Source: QHXQ01 sp045807745 (GTDB lineage Bacteria > Acidobacteriota > Blastocatellia > Pyrinomonadales > Pyrinomonadaceae). Taken from it: DNA of 64,000 nucleotides. The notes under the pieces were generated by a model, which worked only from the letters and a program-made list of their open reading frames with translations, was not told where the DNA came from and ran no database searches. The position numbers were made by a program, and so were the translations under genes. This document shows, one piece after another, positions 17,201-25,759 of the stretch. The stretch covers positions 186,001 to 250,000 of the forward strand of contig JBJMGT010000037.1 of NCBI GenBank assembly GCA_045807745.1. The letters run 5' to 3'. Within the stretch, counting starts at the first letter, position 1; each line of letters starts with the position of its first letter.

Positions 17201-18364
17201 TTAATGCGTTGTTACCTCGGAGACAATGAAGTTCTCGGCCGCACCTTTGGCGCGCAGTTGTGCGCCTACCCGCGCGGCTTCTGCACGGTCGCTGAAACGT
17301 CCGGTCTGGACGCGATACCAAGTGCCGCGATTTGGCAACTCAACCGCTACCACACGCGGCGCAAAGCCGGCCGCCTGTAAGTGCGCCGCCCGCTCGTTCG
17401 CCTCGACCGGCGTGTTGAAAGAGCCAACCTGGAGCGTGAACCGGCCAGCGCCTTCAGGCTGCGACACAGGCGCGGGTGCGGGTTTCTCTTCGACCTGCTT
17501 GCGCGGCAGTTCTGCTTGCGGCGTGGGCTGCACAACTGCAACCTGCGCGGCTTGCGTGCTGCTGTTCTTCAGGCTGGTCGCCGACTGCTGCTCGGTCTCA
17601 TGTGTGCTCTCCGATTTATTGCCGACCATCGCAGCGCTTATCGGCCGTGCCGTCTGAGCGGGCGCGGTCGTGTGTGCGGCCTGATTGGTCGCGTGATTGC
17701 CCTGCGCGTTCGGCCGCGCGGCCTGCGCCGATGCGCTGTCGAGTTGTACGGCCGAGCCGGTCAGCCCGTTAAGCGCAACGACGAGTGCGATGAAAGCCAG
17801 ACCACACGCCAGCAGCCACATCGGGGACACACGCATAAGGCGCACGCCCAGACCGTACTTGTCTTGCTCGGTCACGTGCGCAATCTCGGCCCGAGAGAAC
17901 TGCGGTTCATAGTCGGCCGGCATCTCGAATGCGCCTGAGTCGGTGAGGTCAAGCTGCTGAGCGTTCGGCTCGACAGAGGCGACAGCCAAGTGCAGCGGCC
18001 GGACTGGCTCAGACACTTCATCTGCAACCGTCTCTTCGGGCTGGGCCGGCGCAGGTATCTCCAACACACCGACTGGCTCGTTGGCTTGCTCGGCCGGCGC
18101 AAAAACTTGCGGCAGAGCGAGCACTTCGTCCGCTTCCAGCGGCGCGCCGCAAAGCACTGCTTGCGGTTCAGCCTGCGTCTGCGCGACGAGCGGTTCGGAC
18201 TGAACTCCTGTCGGCTCGGCCGCGAACTCGGTCTCCATGACGCCATCCACCAGCAAGGCCTCGAAAGCGAGACCGCAACGGGCGCAAGTCACATGCGCTT
18301 TGCTCAGCAGGGGGGCGCTATCGATCAATCCTTTGCACTGGCACTTTGGACAGGTGACACGCAT
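17201..18364 (-). CDS. Zinc-ribbon, transmembrane, SPOR-domain protein
   Basis: This 387-residue protein starts with a zinc-ribbon of the MJ0042/DUF3426 type (Cys5, Cys8, Cys27, Cys30 in CPKC...CARC). A long acidic, Pro/Glu-rich stretch follows, then a single transmembrane helix (~176-198, WLLACGLAFIALVVALNGL), a Thr/Ala/Gln-rich linker, and a C-terminal SPOR domain (~308-385, GRFTLQVGSFNTPVEANERA). SPOR domains bind denuded glycan strands made by amidases at division sites. This fits the amidase gene 64 bases downstream. The start was chosen at the ATG with GGAG about 8 bases upstream; an in-frame ATG at 18415 would add 17 residues and delay the zinc-ribbon. Confidence 0.85.
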   Translation of the reverse strand: MRVTCPKCQCKGLIDSAPLLSKAHVTCARCGLAFEALLVDGVMETEFAAEPTGVQSEPLVAQTQAEPQAVLCGAPLEADEVLALPQVFAPAEQANEPVGVLEIPAPAQPEETVADEVSEPVRPLHLAVASVEPNAQQLDLTDSGAFEMPADYEPQFSRAEIAHVTEQDKYGLGVRLMRVSPMWLLACGLAFIALVVALNGLTGSAVQLDSASAQAARPNAQGNHATNQAAHTTAPAQTARPISAAMVGNKSESTHETEQQSATSLKNSSTQAAQVAVVQPTPQAELPRKQVEEKPAPAPVSQPEGAGRFTLQVGSFNTPVEANERAAHLQAAGFAPRVVAVELPNRGTWYRVQTGRFSDRAEAARVGAQLRAKGAAENFIVSEVTTH

Positions 18365-18883
18365 CAGGCGAATCTCCAATCTGCCGCCGGGCAAGGCGAC
18401 ATGACTTGACCTCAAGCTAAAAATTCGTTCGCTTTGTTTGAGGTGGTGTGGGCAGACATGTTGTTGTTTGAAGTGGACGGGCGCGTCCGCTCAGGTCGGC
18501 AACTGTGGTCGGGGCTTGAGGTTCGCGATGTAACGCTTTGGCTCAAGTTGCATGAGCTTTACCTGCCTCATGCACGGGCAGAATAATAGACCAATAACAA
18601 TGTTTAAGCAAGTAAAATATTGCTGTGCTATGATGTTATCGGGAAAAATGACCGGTCAGTCCGGTCAGGTTGACCAGAAATGGTCGGCATTTTGACTGCC
18701 TTCTTAGGCGAAAAGATGTATTTTGCCCGCGAAGACAACAAAAACCCTTAAAAAAACTCTCCGAGTCGCTCCGCAAGCTATAACGGCATGCGGGTTGTAG
18801 GGGGTGAGCGCGCCTGCCGTCTGTTGCGGGTGACTCGGCTTGCCCCCTCCCAAATCCAAACTTCAGGTGCCAACAAACCTCTT
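18365..18883. other. Divergent intergenic region
   Basis: This is a roughly 500-base gap between the minus-strand SPOR operon and the plus-strand GGDEF-EAL gene, so promoters for both should lie here. The centre (18580-18660) is AT-rich and contains TATGATGTTAT at 18629-18639. A GACCGG/CCGGTC inverted pair sits just after it (about 18650-18666). No -35/-10 pair was convincing. I saw no c-di-GMP riboswitch consensus. Confidence 0.35.
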
Positions 18884-21382
18884 ATGATCTCCGCGAGCAG
18901 TCATCGTCTAACGCAACCGCTCATCATCTTCTTCGTCACGCTGGCCGCCGGCTTGGTCGGACTCTGCCTGGCGCGCTTGTCGCCCGCCAACATGAACGTG
19001 CCCTTTCTGTTGTTGGCCCTCATCACGATCAACCTCGGCACGCGCATCGCTTTCAAGATTCCGCACGTTGGGGGACAGGTCAATCTCTCCTCCGGCTTCG
19101 TCTTTCTGGCGCTCTTGCTCTTCCAAAGTGAGACCGCTGTGCTGCTGGCCCTAGTCGCGGCGCTCTGCGCGACACTGCATTTCAGCAAGAAGCCGTTACA
19201 ACTCTTGCTCAACTCGGCGCTCGCGGCCGTCACGACCTTCGTGCTCGTCTGGACTTTGCGCCTCAGCTTGGGCCCGCTCAACGAACTCACGCACGGCGGG
19301 CACACTCTAGCGCTCCTGCTCGCTGTCTGCCTCACCGCCGCATTGCAAGCCTTCTGCCACACCTGTGTGCTCGCGCTCAATGAAAAGGGCGACGAGACGG
19401 AGGCGTCCTTGGGACGTATCTGGGGGCGCACCTTCGGTTGGACTTTACTGACTTATTTCGTCTTCGCCGCCGCCGCCTGTGTAATCGCCAAACTCGTTAA
19501 CCTCGTCGGGTTCTATCCGGCCATCGGTGCGATGTCCGTCGTTGCCATGGCGCACTACGCCTATTGCACCTACGTGAAGGACATGCGCACGTCGGTCGCG
19601 CAAGTGCGCCAGATCGAGCAACGCGTGGCCACGCTGCAAGAGAGCGAAGAACTGTTCCGGAGCGCGTTCGACTACGCCGCCATCGGCATGGCTTTGGTCT
19701 CGACCAAGGGGCGCTGGCTGCAAGTCAATCGCTCGCTCTGCGACATACTCGGTTACACGGAAGAGGAACTGCTCGCTTCGACTTTCCAGAAGGTGACGCA
19801 TCAAGACGATCTGGGTGCGGCGCTCGCCAACATCAAGCAGTTGCTAAAGGGGCGCGTGCCGACCTATCAGATGGAGAAGCGTTACCTGCACAAACAGGGG
19901 CACACGGTCTGGGTCTTGTGGAGCGTCTCGCGCGTGCGCGACCGCCACACGGACGCCGTCCATCTGATCTTTCAGATTCAAGACATCACTGATCGCAAAC
20001 GCGCCGAAGAGCGGCTGATGCACGACGCTTTCCACGACGCGCTGACGGGGCTGCCGAATCGCGCACTCTTCATTGACCACCTCAAGCTCTCCATCGCGCG
20101 CACGCAGCGCACGCCGCAGCAGATGTTCGCGGTGCTCTTTCTAGACCTCGACCGCTTCAAGATTATCAACGACAGTCTCGGGCACATGATCGGCGATCAA
20201 CTGCTTGTCGGCATCGCGCGCCGGCTGGAGACGTGTCTGCGCCCAGGCGACACTGTGGCGCGCGTCGGCGGCGACGAGTTCACCATCCTGCTCGAAGATT
20301 TGGTTGACGAGACGGAGGCCGTGACGGTCGCCGAGCGCGTGCAGAAAGAGTTGTCCGCCCCGTTCATGCTGAGCGGGCGCGAGGTCTTTACGACCGTCAG
20401 CATCGGCATCGCGCCGTGCACTATCGGCTACGAGAACCCGGAAGACATCCTGCGCGACGCGGACACAGCCATGTATCGCGCCAAGTCGCTCGGCAAGGCC
20501 CGCCACGAAGTCTTTGACAAGGCGATGCACGCGGTCGCGATGAACCTGTTGCACCTGGAGACCGACCTGCGCCGCGCGCTCGACCGGCAGGAGTTCTTCA
20601 TCCAGTACCAGCCGCTCGTCTCACTCGACAACTTCGCTTTACGCGGCTTCGAGGCCCTCGTGCGCTGGCAGCATCCGGAGCGGGGCCTAATCTCGCCGAT
20701 GGACTTCATCCCGGTCGCCGAAGACACGGGTCAGATTCTCGCCATCGGGCAGTGGGCTTTACATGAAGCTTGCCGGCAGATGCGGCGCTGGCAGAAGCGT
20801 TACCCGTCCGAGCCGTCGCTTTCGATCAGCGTCAATCTGTCGGGGCGGCAGTTTGCACAACCCGATCTGATCGAACAGGTCAGATCGATCTTGGCCGATA
20901 CAAAACTCGACCCGCGTAGTCTGAAGCTTGAGATCACAGAGAGCGTCGTCATGGATAACATTGAACAGGCGACCGAGATGCTCCGGCAGTTGCGCGCGCT
21001 CGGCGTCCAACTCTCCATCGACGACTTCGGCACTGGCTACTCCAGCTTGAGCTACCTGCACCGTTTCCCCATCGACACATTGAAGATCGACCGCTCGTTC
21101 GTTATGCAGATGGTGGATAATAATGAGAACATAGAGATCGTCCGCACCATCGTCATGCTTGCGCAGAATCTGGGCATGGATGTGGTAGCGGAGGGCGTCG
21201 AGACTAAGGAGCAGTTGGCGCTGTTGCGCAAACTCGGCTGTGAGAACGGGCAAGGGTACTTCTTCTCACGCCCGGTCAGCGTCGGCGGGGCGGAGAAGAT
21301 CATTGCGGACACGTACACACAAGCGCAACCCGGCGCGCCTGAAGCTGAAAGCAAAGCGATTCGCCCGGCATTAGTGGCCTAA
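18884..21382 (+). CDS. Membrane PAS-GGDEF-EAL c-di-GMP enzyme
   Basis: This protein of about 832 residues has an N-terminal block of hydrophobic helices (about residues 8-225, MASE-like sensor). A PAS domain follows (~255-385, LFRSAFDYAAIGMALVSTKG), then GGDEF (motif intact in VARVGGDEFTIL, ~462) and EAL (~575-825). In EAL the catalytic pieces are all present: FEALVRWQHPE, LEITESVVMDN, DDFGTGYSS, LKIDRSFV and VVAEGVET. Both synthesis and hydrolysis of c-di-GMP are therefore possible. The ATG at 18884 is chosen because the hydrophobic region starts soon after; an upstream in-frame ATG at 18788 adds 32 residues unlike the family. A PilZ gene follows 18 bases later. Confidence 0.9.
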   Translation: MISASSHRLTQPLIIFFVTLAAGLVGLCLARLSPANMNVPFLLLALITINLGTRIAFKIPHVGGQVNLSSGFVFLALLLFQSETAVLLALVAALCATLHFSKKPLQLLLNSALAAVTTFVLVWTLRLSLGPLNELTHGGHTLALLLAVCLTAALQAFCHTCVLALNEKGDETEASLGRIWGRTFGWTLLTYFVFAAAACVIAKLVNLVGFYPAIGAMSVVAMAHYAYCTYVKDMRTSVAQVRQIEQRVATLQESEELFRSAFDYAAIGMALVSTKGRWLQVNRSLCDILGYTEEELLASTFQKVTHQDDLGAALANIKQLLKGRVPTYQMEKRYLHKQGHTVWVLWSVSRVRDRHTDAVHLIFQIQDITDRKRAEERLMHDAFHDALTGLPNRALFIDHLKLSIARTQRTPQQMFAVLFLDLDRFKIINDSLGHMIGDQLLVGIARRLETCLRPGDTVARVGGDEFTILLEDLVDETEAVTVAERVQKELSAPFMLSGREVFTTVSIGIAPCTIGYENPEDILRDADTAMYRAKSLGKARHEVFDKAMHAVAMNLLHLETDLRRALDRQEFFIQYQPLVSLDNFALRGFEALVRWQHPERGLISPMDFIPVAEDTGQILAIGQWALHEACRQMRRWQKRYPSEPSLSISVNLSGRQFAQPDLIEQVRSILADTKLDPRSLKLEITESVVMDNIEQATEMLRQLRALGVQLSIDDFGTGYSSLSYLHRFPIDTLKIDRSFVMQMVDNNENIEIVRTIVMLAQNLGMDVVAEGVETKEQLALLRKLGCENGQGYFFSRPVSVGGAEKIIADTYTQAQPGAPEAESKAIRPALVA

Positions 21383-21400
21383 ACAAGGAGGCAAGGAGAT

Positions 21401-21733
21401 ATGAGTGAACGCAGACGTGCGGAACGAGTCAAGGTCGCGCTCGACGCGCATTGGGAAGGGGTGCTGGCGCAGTGCTCTGGCATGCTGGTCGATCTCAGTG
21501 TAACGGGCTGCTTTATTCTGACGCCGGATCAAGTCCGGCCGAAAGAACTGATTCGCATGGAGATCGAGACGCCGACCGGCGCGCTACTCTATCTGTGGGG
21601 CGAGGTGGTCTATCAGGTGCACGAGATGGGCTTCGCCTTGCGCTTCACTGGCATGACCGAGCGGGAAGAGGCGATGTTGAACCTGCTGATCGAATACGTG
21701 CGCGACCAACTGGCCGAACTGCAAACCTGTTAA
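21401..21733 (+). CDS. PilZ domain protein (c-di-GMP receptor)
   Basis: This 110-residue protein has a full PilZ signature: SERRRAERVKV at the N-terminus (RxxxR) and LVDLSVTGCF (DxSxxG). It is a paralogue of the PilZ protein at 13859 but keeps the Asp. A strong ribosome site (AAGGAGGCAAGGAG) precedes it. It lies 18 bases behind the GGDEF-EAL gene, so it probably senses the c-di-GMP pool controlled by that enzyme and acts through protein contacts. Confidence 0.88.
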   Translation: MSERRRAERVKVALDAHWEGVLAQCSGMLVDLSVTGCFILTPDQVRPKELIRMEIETPTGALLYLWGEVVYQVHEMGFALRFTGMTEREEAMLNLLIEYVRDQLAELQTC

Positions 21734-21768
21734 TAACGGGCCGCTCAAGCCACGACACTTACGCATTC

Positions 21769-21815
21769 ATGGAAACAGGCCGGACACGCGCGTGTCCGGC
21801 CTGTTTCCATTTTCG
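21769..21815. terminator. Perfect 42-bp palindrome with T-rich end
   Basis: Bases 21769-21810 are a perfect, spacerless palindrome with 21-base arms (ATGGAAACAGGCCGGACACG and one more base, then the complement). The sequence continues TTTTC. As RNA it would form a very stable stem with a minimal tetraloop, followed by Us. It lies 36 bases after the PilZ stop, ending the GGDEF-EAL/PilZ transcript. Confidence 0.85.
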
Positions 21816-21909
21816 GGCCGGTGTTATGATGACGTGCGAGACTTACGAGCCGCTCCTTTGCTCGGTCTGACTCCCGAACCAATGCAAGCTCTGAGACGAG
21901 AGGGTCGCG

Positions 21910-22938
21910 ATGCGTTACTTGGAGAACCCGCCGAACCCCTGGCTCTCGACGCACGTCGAATGGATCGGTGAGCCGCCCGCCGCCAAGCTCGAAGTGTTTG
22001 AAGAGAAAGCGACGCGCTCGATCATCACGCACAACGACAGCCCCGACGTGGGCTTCGACTACAGCGTCAACGTCTATCGCGGCTGCCCGCACGCCTGCGC
22101 TTACTGCTTCTCGCGTCCGACGCACGAATACCTAGGCTTCGGCGCAGGCACAGATTTCGAGCGCAAGATCGTCGTCAAAGTGCACGCGCCCGAACTGCTG
22201 CGCCGGGAGCTTATGCGCCCGTCTTGGCACGGCGACGTGCTCGTCTTCTCATTCACCTCCGACCCCTACGTGCCGCTCGAAGCGCACTACAAGCTGACGC
22301 GCCAATGCTTTGAAGTCTGTCTTGAGTTTCGTAATCCCGTCAGCATCATCACCAAGTCGGCGCTCATTCGCCGCGACCTCGATCTACTGGTCAAGTTAAA
22401 TAAACAGGCCGCAGTTGAAGTCTTCTTCACGATCCCGTTCGACGATGCCGCGACCGCCCGCGCGCTCGAACCTTTCGCGCCCGCGCCGGAGCATCGGTTC
22501 AACGCGATGAAGTTGTTGGCGGACGCAGGCATTCCTGTCGGCATCGGCATTGCGCCCATCATCCCCACGCTCAACGACCCGCACATCCCGCAACTCTTGG
22601 AGCGCGCACAACAGGCCGGCGCGCGCAAAGCCTTCATGGGTCTGCTGCGTCTGCCGGGCAGCGTCGCACCCTATTTTGAACAACGCCTACGCGAACAACT
22701 GCCGACGAAGGCCGAGCGCGTACTGCGTCGGCTGCGCGAACTGCGCGGCGGCAAACTCAACAACAGCGAGTTCGGCACGCGCATGCGCGGGCAGGGCGAG
22801 TACTGGCACATGATCGAGCAGAGCTTCCGGCTGCACGCGCAACGCCTCGGCTTCAACAAAGAGCGCGAGCACGCCTACAGCCAAAGTCAGAGCAACACAT
22901 TCCGTCGCCCCACCCCGCAAGGCTCACTCTTTGAGTGA
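21910..22938 (+). CDS. PA0069-family radical SAM protein (SplB-like)
   Basis: This 342-residue protein carries the radical SAM cluster CxxxCxxC as Cys59, Cys63 and Cys66 in YRGCPHACAYCFSRP. The surrounding features match the Rv2578c/PA0069 family: a leading NDSPDVGFDYSVNVYRG segment, FSFTSDPYVPLEAHY, and GIGIAPIIPTLND. The fold relates to spore photoproduct lyase, but these proteins' substrate is unknown. A possible start codon Met is within GTCGCGATGCG. It reads away from the strong terminator just upstream, so it has its own promoter. Confidence 0.9.
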   Translation: MRYLENPPNPWLSTHVEWIGEPPAAKLEVFEEKATRSIITHNDSPDVGFDYSVNVYRGCPHACAYCFSRPTHEYLGFGAGTDFERKIVVKVHAPELLRRELMRPSWHGDVLVFSFTSDPYVPLEAHYKLTRQCFEVCLEFRNPVSIITKSALIRRDLDLLVKLNKQAAVEVFFTIPFDDAATARALEPFAPAPEHRFNAMKLLADAGIPVGIGIAPIIPTLNDPHIPQLLERAQQAGARKAFMGLLRLPGSVAPYFEQRLREQLPTKAERVLRRLRELRGGKLNNSEFGTRMRGQGEYWHMIEQSFRLHAQRLGFNKEREHAYSQSQSNTFRRPTPQGSLFE

Positions 22939-22998
22939 AGGATGAAGGATGAACAGAACCGCCCAATGCTAAAAGCTTCCTTTCATCCTTCATCCTTC
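22937..22998. repeat. Tandem-word hairpin (GGATGAA family), perfect 17-bp arms
   Basis: GAAGGATGAAGGATGAA at 22937-22953 pairs perfectly with its complement at 22982-22998 around a 28-nt loop. It starts inside the last bases of the radical SAM gene's stop region. It is the same word as at 14423-14514, about 8.5 kb away. Confidence 0.9.
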
Positions 22999-23059
22999 CC
23001 CTTCGGACTTGGTTGCGCGTCCGAACAATGAAAGTCTCCAAATTTTTGCGCATCCGGTC

Positions 23060-23065
23060 TATAAT
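23060..23065 (+). promoter_or_regulatory. Candidate -10 box (TATAAT) for the CBS gene
   Basis: A perfect TATAAT lies 78 bases ahead of the CBS gene start. The matching -35 (TCCAAA at 23037-23042, spacing 17) is poor, so this is supported mainly by the -10. Confidence 0.4.
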
Positions 23066-23143
23066 GCGGGGCGTCCCAACTGATACATTCCGGTTTTCAT
23101 TATTAGTCCCACGGTAGTGCACACCTGACTGGAGGGAGAACTG

Positions 23144-23569
23144 ATGATCACCATCGGCGATGTGATCCAAGATCGCGAACCGTATTCCGTCCCCGATAAG
23201 GCGACGGCCTTCGATGCCGCGGAGTACATGACGAGCCGTAACATCGGCGCGGTCTGCGTGCTGGACGAAGACGGGCGCTTGAGCGGCATCTTTTCCGAGC
23301 GCGACCTGCTGCGGCGCATCGTACTGCCGGGCAAGGCCGCATCTGATGTGCCGATCCGCGACGTGATGAGTCCTATCGAGGTCGTCATCGATTGCAAGGA
23401 CACGCCGCGCGAAGCGCTCGAACGGATGGAGAAGTACAACACGCGCCACCTGCCCGTCGTGCGTGATGAACGCTGGGTCGGCATGCTCTCGATCCGCGAC
23501 ATCATGCGCGTCGAGTTGGGCGAACAGGGCGACGAACTGCGGCTGTTGCACGAATACATGCAGATGTGA
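23144..23569 (+). CDS. Tandem CBS-domain protein
   Basis: This 141-residue stand-alone protein has two CBS domains: TAFDAAEYMTSRNIGAVCVL in the first and PREALERMEKYNTRHLPVV in the second. CBS pairs (Bateman modules) bind adenosyl ligands such as AMP or ATP and act as energy sensors. GGAGG sits ten bases ahead of the ATG. A 13-base direct repeat (GCCGGTCGGCTTG at 23570-23582 and 23593-23605) follows the stop and forms part of a hairpin-rich end. Confidence 0.9.
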   Translation: MITIGDVIQDREPYSVPDKATAFDAAEYMTSRNIGAVCVLDEDGRLSGIFSERDLLRRIVLPGKAASDVPIRDVMSPIEVVIDCKDTPREALERMEKYNTRHLPVVRDERWVGMLSIRDIMRVELGEQGDELRLLHEYMQM

Positions 23570-23727
23570 GCCGGTCGGCTTGTGTTGCAAGCGCCGGTCG
23601 GCTTGCGTCCGGCGCGAATGAGGACGCGCGCACCCTTAGCCGCGCGCGCCTTTGCTTTGTGCTTTGGCCAGTCGCACCGAGCAGGGGAAGAAACAACCAG
23701 CCGGGCCCGTCCAAGCAATAGATCATC

Positions 23728-24915
23728 ATGCATAAAATGCCATGTCAGTTGCTCTTGCTGCTGGCGCTGTTTGCGTCCGCGTGCGGGCAAGCGCCGCGCG
23801 GGCGGGGCGCGGGCGAGATCGCCAGTGCCGAGAAGGGCGCGGTGCAGTTTCGCGTCGAGACCGTCGTGGGCAATCTGGAAGTGCCCTGGGCTATCGTCTT
23901 CACGCCGGACGGGCGCATGCTCTTTACGGAGCGACCGGGGCGCGTGCGCGTCTTTGAAAACGGCAAGCTGCGCCCCGAACCGCTCGGCATCATCGCCGAC
24001 ACAGAGCCGACCGGCGAGAGCGGCTTGATGGGGCTGACACTACACCTACAGTTCGCACAGAATCATCTGCTCTATCTCGCTTACGCCTATCGCGGTGCGG
24101 GCGACGACCAACGCGTCCGTGTCGTGCGCTTCCGCGAAACCGGCAGCGCGCTCACCGAGCGCAAAGTGATCATCGAAGACATCCCGGCCGCGCAGTTCCA
24201 CGCCGGCACGCGCCTGCGCTTCGGCCCCACAGACGGCAAGCTCTACATCACTACAGGCGATGCGACCACGCGCGAGATCGCGCAGCAACTCAACTCGCTC
24301 GGCGGCAAGACGCTGCGCTTAAACGACGACGGCACAATCCCGCCCGACAACCCGTTCGTCAATCAACCCGGCGCACGCCCTGAAATCTGGACTTACGGTC
24401 ATCGCAACTCGCAAGGGATAGATTTCCAACCCGGCTCGAATCTCATGTTCCAGACCGAGCACGGCCCCTCCGGCTTCGACGGCCCCGGCGGCGGCGACGA
24501 AGTCAACATCGTCGAGCGCGGCAAGAACTACGGCTGGCCCCTCATCCATCACACCGCGACGCGCGCCGGGCTTGAAGCGCCGCTCCTTGAATACACACCG
24601 GCGGTCGCCCCCTCCGGCGCAACCTTCTATCGCGGCACAAACCCGAACGGCTTCTCGCAGTTCAAAGGCAACTTCTTCTTCGCTTGTTTGCGCGGCGAAG
24701 CGATCATCCGCGTCGTCTTAGACGGTCGCCGCGTCGTCAGTCAAGAGCGCCTGCTCGACCACCAATACGGCCGCATCCGTGATGTCGTCGAAGGCCCCGA
24801 CGGCGCGCTCTACTTCGCCACCTCCAACCGCGACGGGCGCGGCTCGCCTGCGCGCGACGACGACCGCATCATGCGGCTTGTGCCTATGGCTGCTGCGTCT
24901 ACGCCGGCGAAATAG
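23728..24915 (+). CDS. PQQ-dependent (Asd/YliI-like) sugar dehydrogenase, lipoprotein
   Basis: This 395-residue protein has a lipoprotein signal (LLLLALFASAC, lipidated Cys near residue 17-20). It then has the six-bladed soluble aldose sugar dehydrogenase propeller: VVGNLEVPWAIVFTPDGRML, GLMGLTLHLQF, RFGPTDGKLYITTGDAT, ALGGKTL-type SLGGKTLRLNDDGTIP, and WTYGHRNSQGIDFQPG with the catalytic-type His. These periplasmic enzymes oxidise aldoses and pass electrons to quinones. It is related to the propeller of the giant protein at 6673. No strong ribosome site is visible. Confidence 0.9.
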   Translation: MHKMPCQLLLLLALFASACGQAPRGRGAGEIASAEKGAVQFRVETVVGNLEVPWAIVFTPDGRMLFTERPGRVRVFENGKLRPEPLGIIADTEPTGESGLMGLTLHLQFAQNHLLYLAYAYRGAGDDQRVRVVRFRETGSALTERKVIIEDIPAAQFHAGTRLRFGPTDGKLYITTGDATTREIAQQLNSLGGKTLRLNDDGTIPPDNPFVNQPGARPEIWTYGHRNSQGIDFQPGSNLMFQTEHGPSGFDGPGGGDEVNIVERGKNYGWPLIHHTATRAGLEAPLLEYTPAVAPSGATFYRGTNPNGFSQFKGNFFFACLRGEAIIRVVLDGRRVVSQERLLDHQYGRIRDVVEGPDGALYFATSNRDGRGSPARDDDRIMRLVPMAAASTPAK

Positions 24916-24949
24916 CGCGATTAATAGCCGTTATAAAATCCGCAAGGTC

Positions 24950-24991
24950 CAAAAGCCACGAAGAGAAGCAATATCCCCTTTGTGGCTTTTG
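24950..24991. terminator. Hairpin terminator after the sugar dehydrogenase
   Basis: CAAAAGCCACGAAG (24950-24963) pairs with CTTTGTGGCTTTTG (24978-24991), with one G-U pair. Because one arm is T-rich and is followed by TGTTTTGG, it resembles an intrinsic terminator. It is 35 bases after the stop codon. Confidence 0.7.
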
Positions 24992-25260
24992 TGTTTTGGC
25001 AGTGTGCTCTGTCAAATGCGCTAAGTATCTTACGCGCAGGTGCATTTATTAGGGGCTTTGCTGGAAAGAGGCAGTTTGTTTGGAAAGTCCTGAGGCTGTA
25101 CGAAAAGTATTTTGGAAACTAGAATGAATCCATGCCCGATCTGTCAAGCCTCCTACCGTTGGTCTATGCAGCATTCGGATAGTTTCTGAATGAAGGCAGC
25201 CCATACTTTCGTCTTCACTATAAGAGGCGTTTGCCGATTGGAGTAGCAATAACTGATTTG
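24992..25260. other. AT-richer gap without a supported gene
   Basis: After the terminator, about 270 bases have clearly lower GC than their surroundings. I see a GGCTGTACGAAAAG segment at about 25090-25105 that resembles the ends of some insertion sequences, but no inverted partner or transposase, so this is not called as a mobile element. The base composition matches the orphan gene that follows, suggesting one imported patch. Confidence 0.35.
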
Positions 25261-25755
25261 ATGAACATTCGGCATCGCATCCGCACTATCAAGTTTGTAA
25301 CAGACGAAATCAATAAGATCGAAAAGTTATCCCCCCAACAGCATCTTTTATTTCAACATTGGTTTGAAACCTTACTGCCTGATCTGGCGCATCTCCATCA
25401 ACGATATGAAGAATCCATGAAGGCGATTGCGGGCATAAGACCAGTTCTCGCTTTCCAGCTAAGCGATTTAGATAAGATACAACCTCTGCTCGCTCAGTTA
25501 AGGGGAATGGCACTTACAGACGAGAAATCTTCCGCTCAATTCTATAATGCATCTTCAGTGTTAATAGAGGCATTGCCCCTCGACGAAACGATAAGAGAGT
25601 TGGCGTGGAAACATGGATTGAGAACATGGCATGAAACAAGGCGTAACCTCCGAAAGCCGTTAAGCCTGCCACCTGCATTGCAGCAAGTCTTAGATTCTCT
25701 CAAGTCAGAAAATAACCACAAACCTCTTCCACCACCCACATCAGATGAAAGGTAA
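25261..25755 (+). CDS. Uncharacterised AT-rich orphan protein
   Basis: This is a soluble, mostly helical protein of about 164 residues with no signal peptide (INKIEKLSPQQHLLFQHWFE, HLHQRYEESMKAIAGI, a Pro-rich tail). I do not recognise a family. Base composition is far less GC-rich than flanking genes and codon choice differs (many AAA, TTT, ATA), suggesting recent acquisition. The ATG start is chosen; an in-frame TTG at 25231 preceded by AGAGG would add 10 residues. It converges on the VWA gene, with only four bases between the stops. Confidence 0.6.
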   Translation: MNIRHRIRTIKFVTDEINKIEKLSPQQHLLFQHWFETLLPDLAHLHQRYEESMKAIAGIRPVLAFQLSDLDKIQPLLAQLRGMALTDEKSSAQFYNASSVLIEALPLDETIRELAWKHGLRTWHETRRNLRKPLSLPPALQQVLDSLKSENNHKPLPPPTSDER

Positions 25756-25759
25756 CTAG

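Noticed and set aside
18600..18720. Possible c-di-GMP riboswitch ahead of the GGDEF-EAL gene
   Set aside because: The conserved core bases of GEMM-type riboswitches were not found and no expression platform is evident.
25085..25110. Possible insertion-sequence end
   Set aside because: There is no matching inverted repeat, target duplication or transposase; the resemblance is short.
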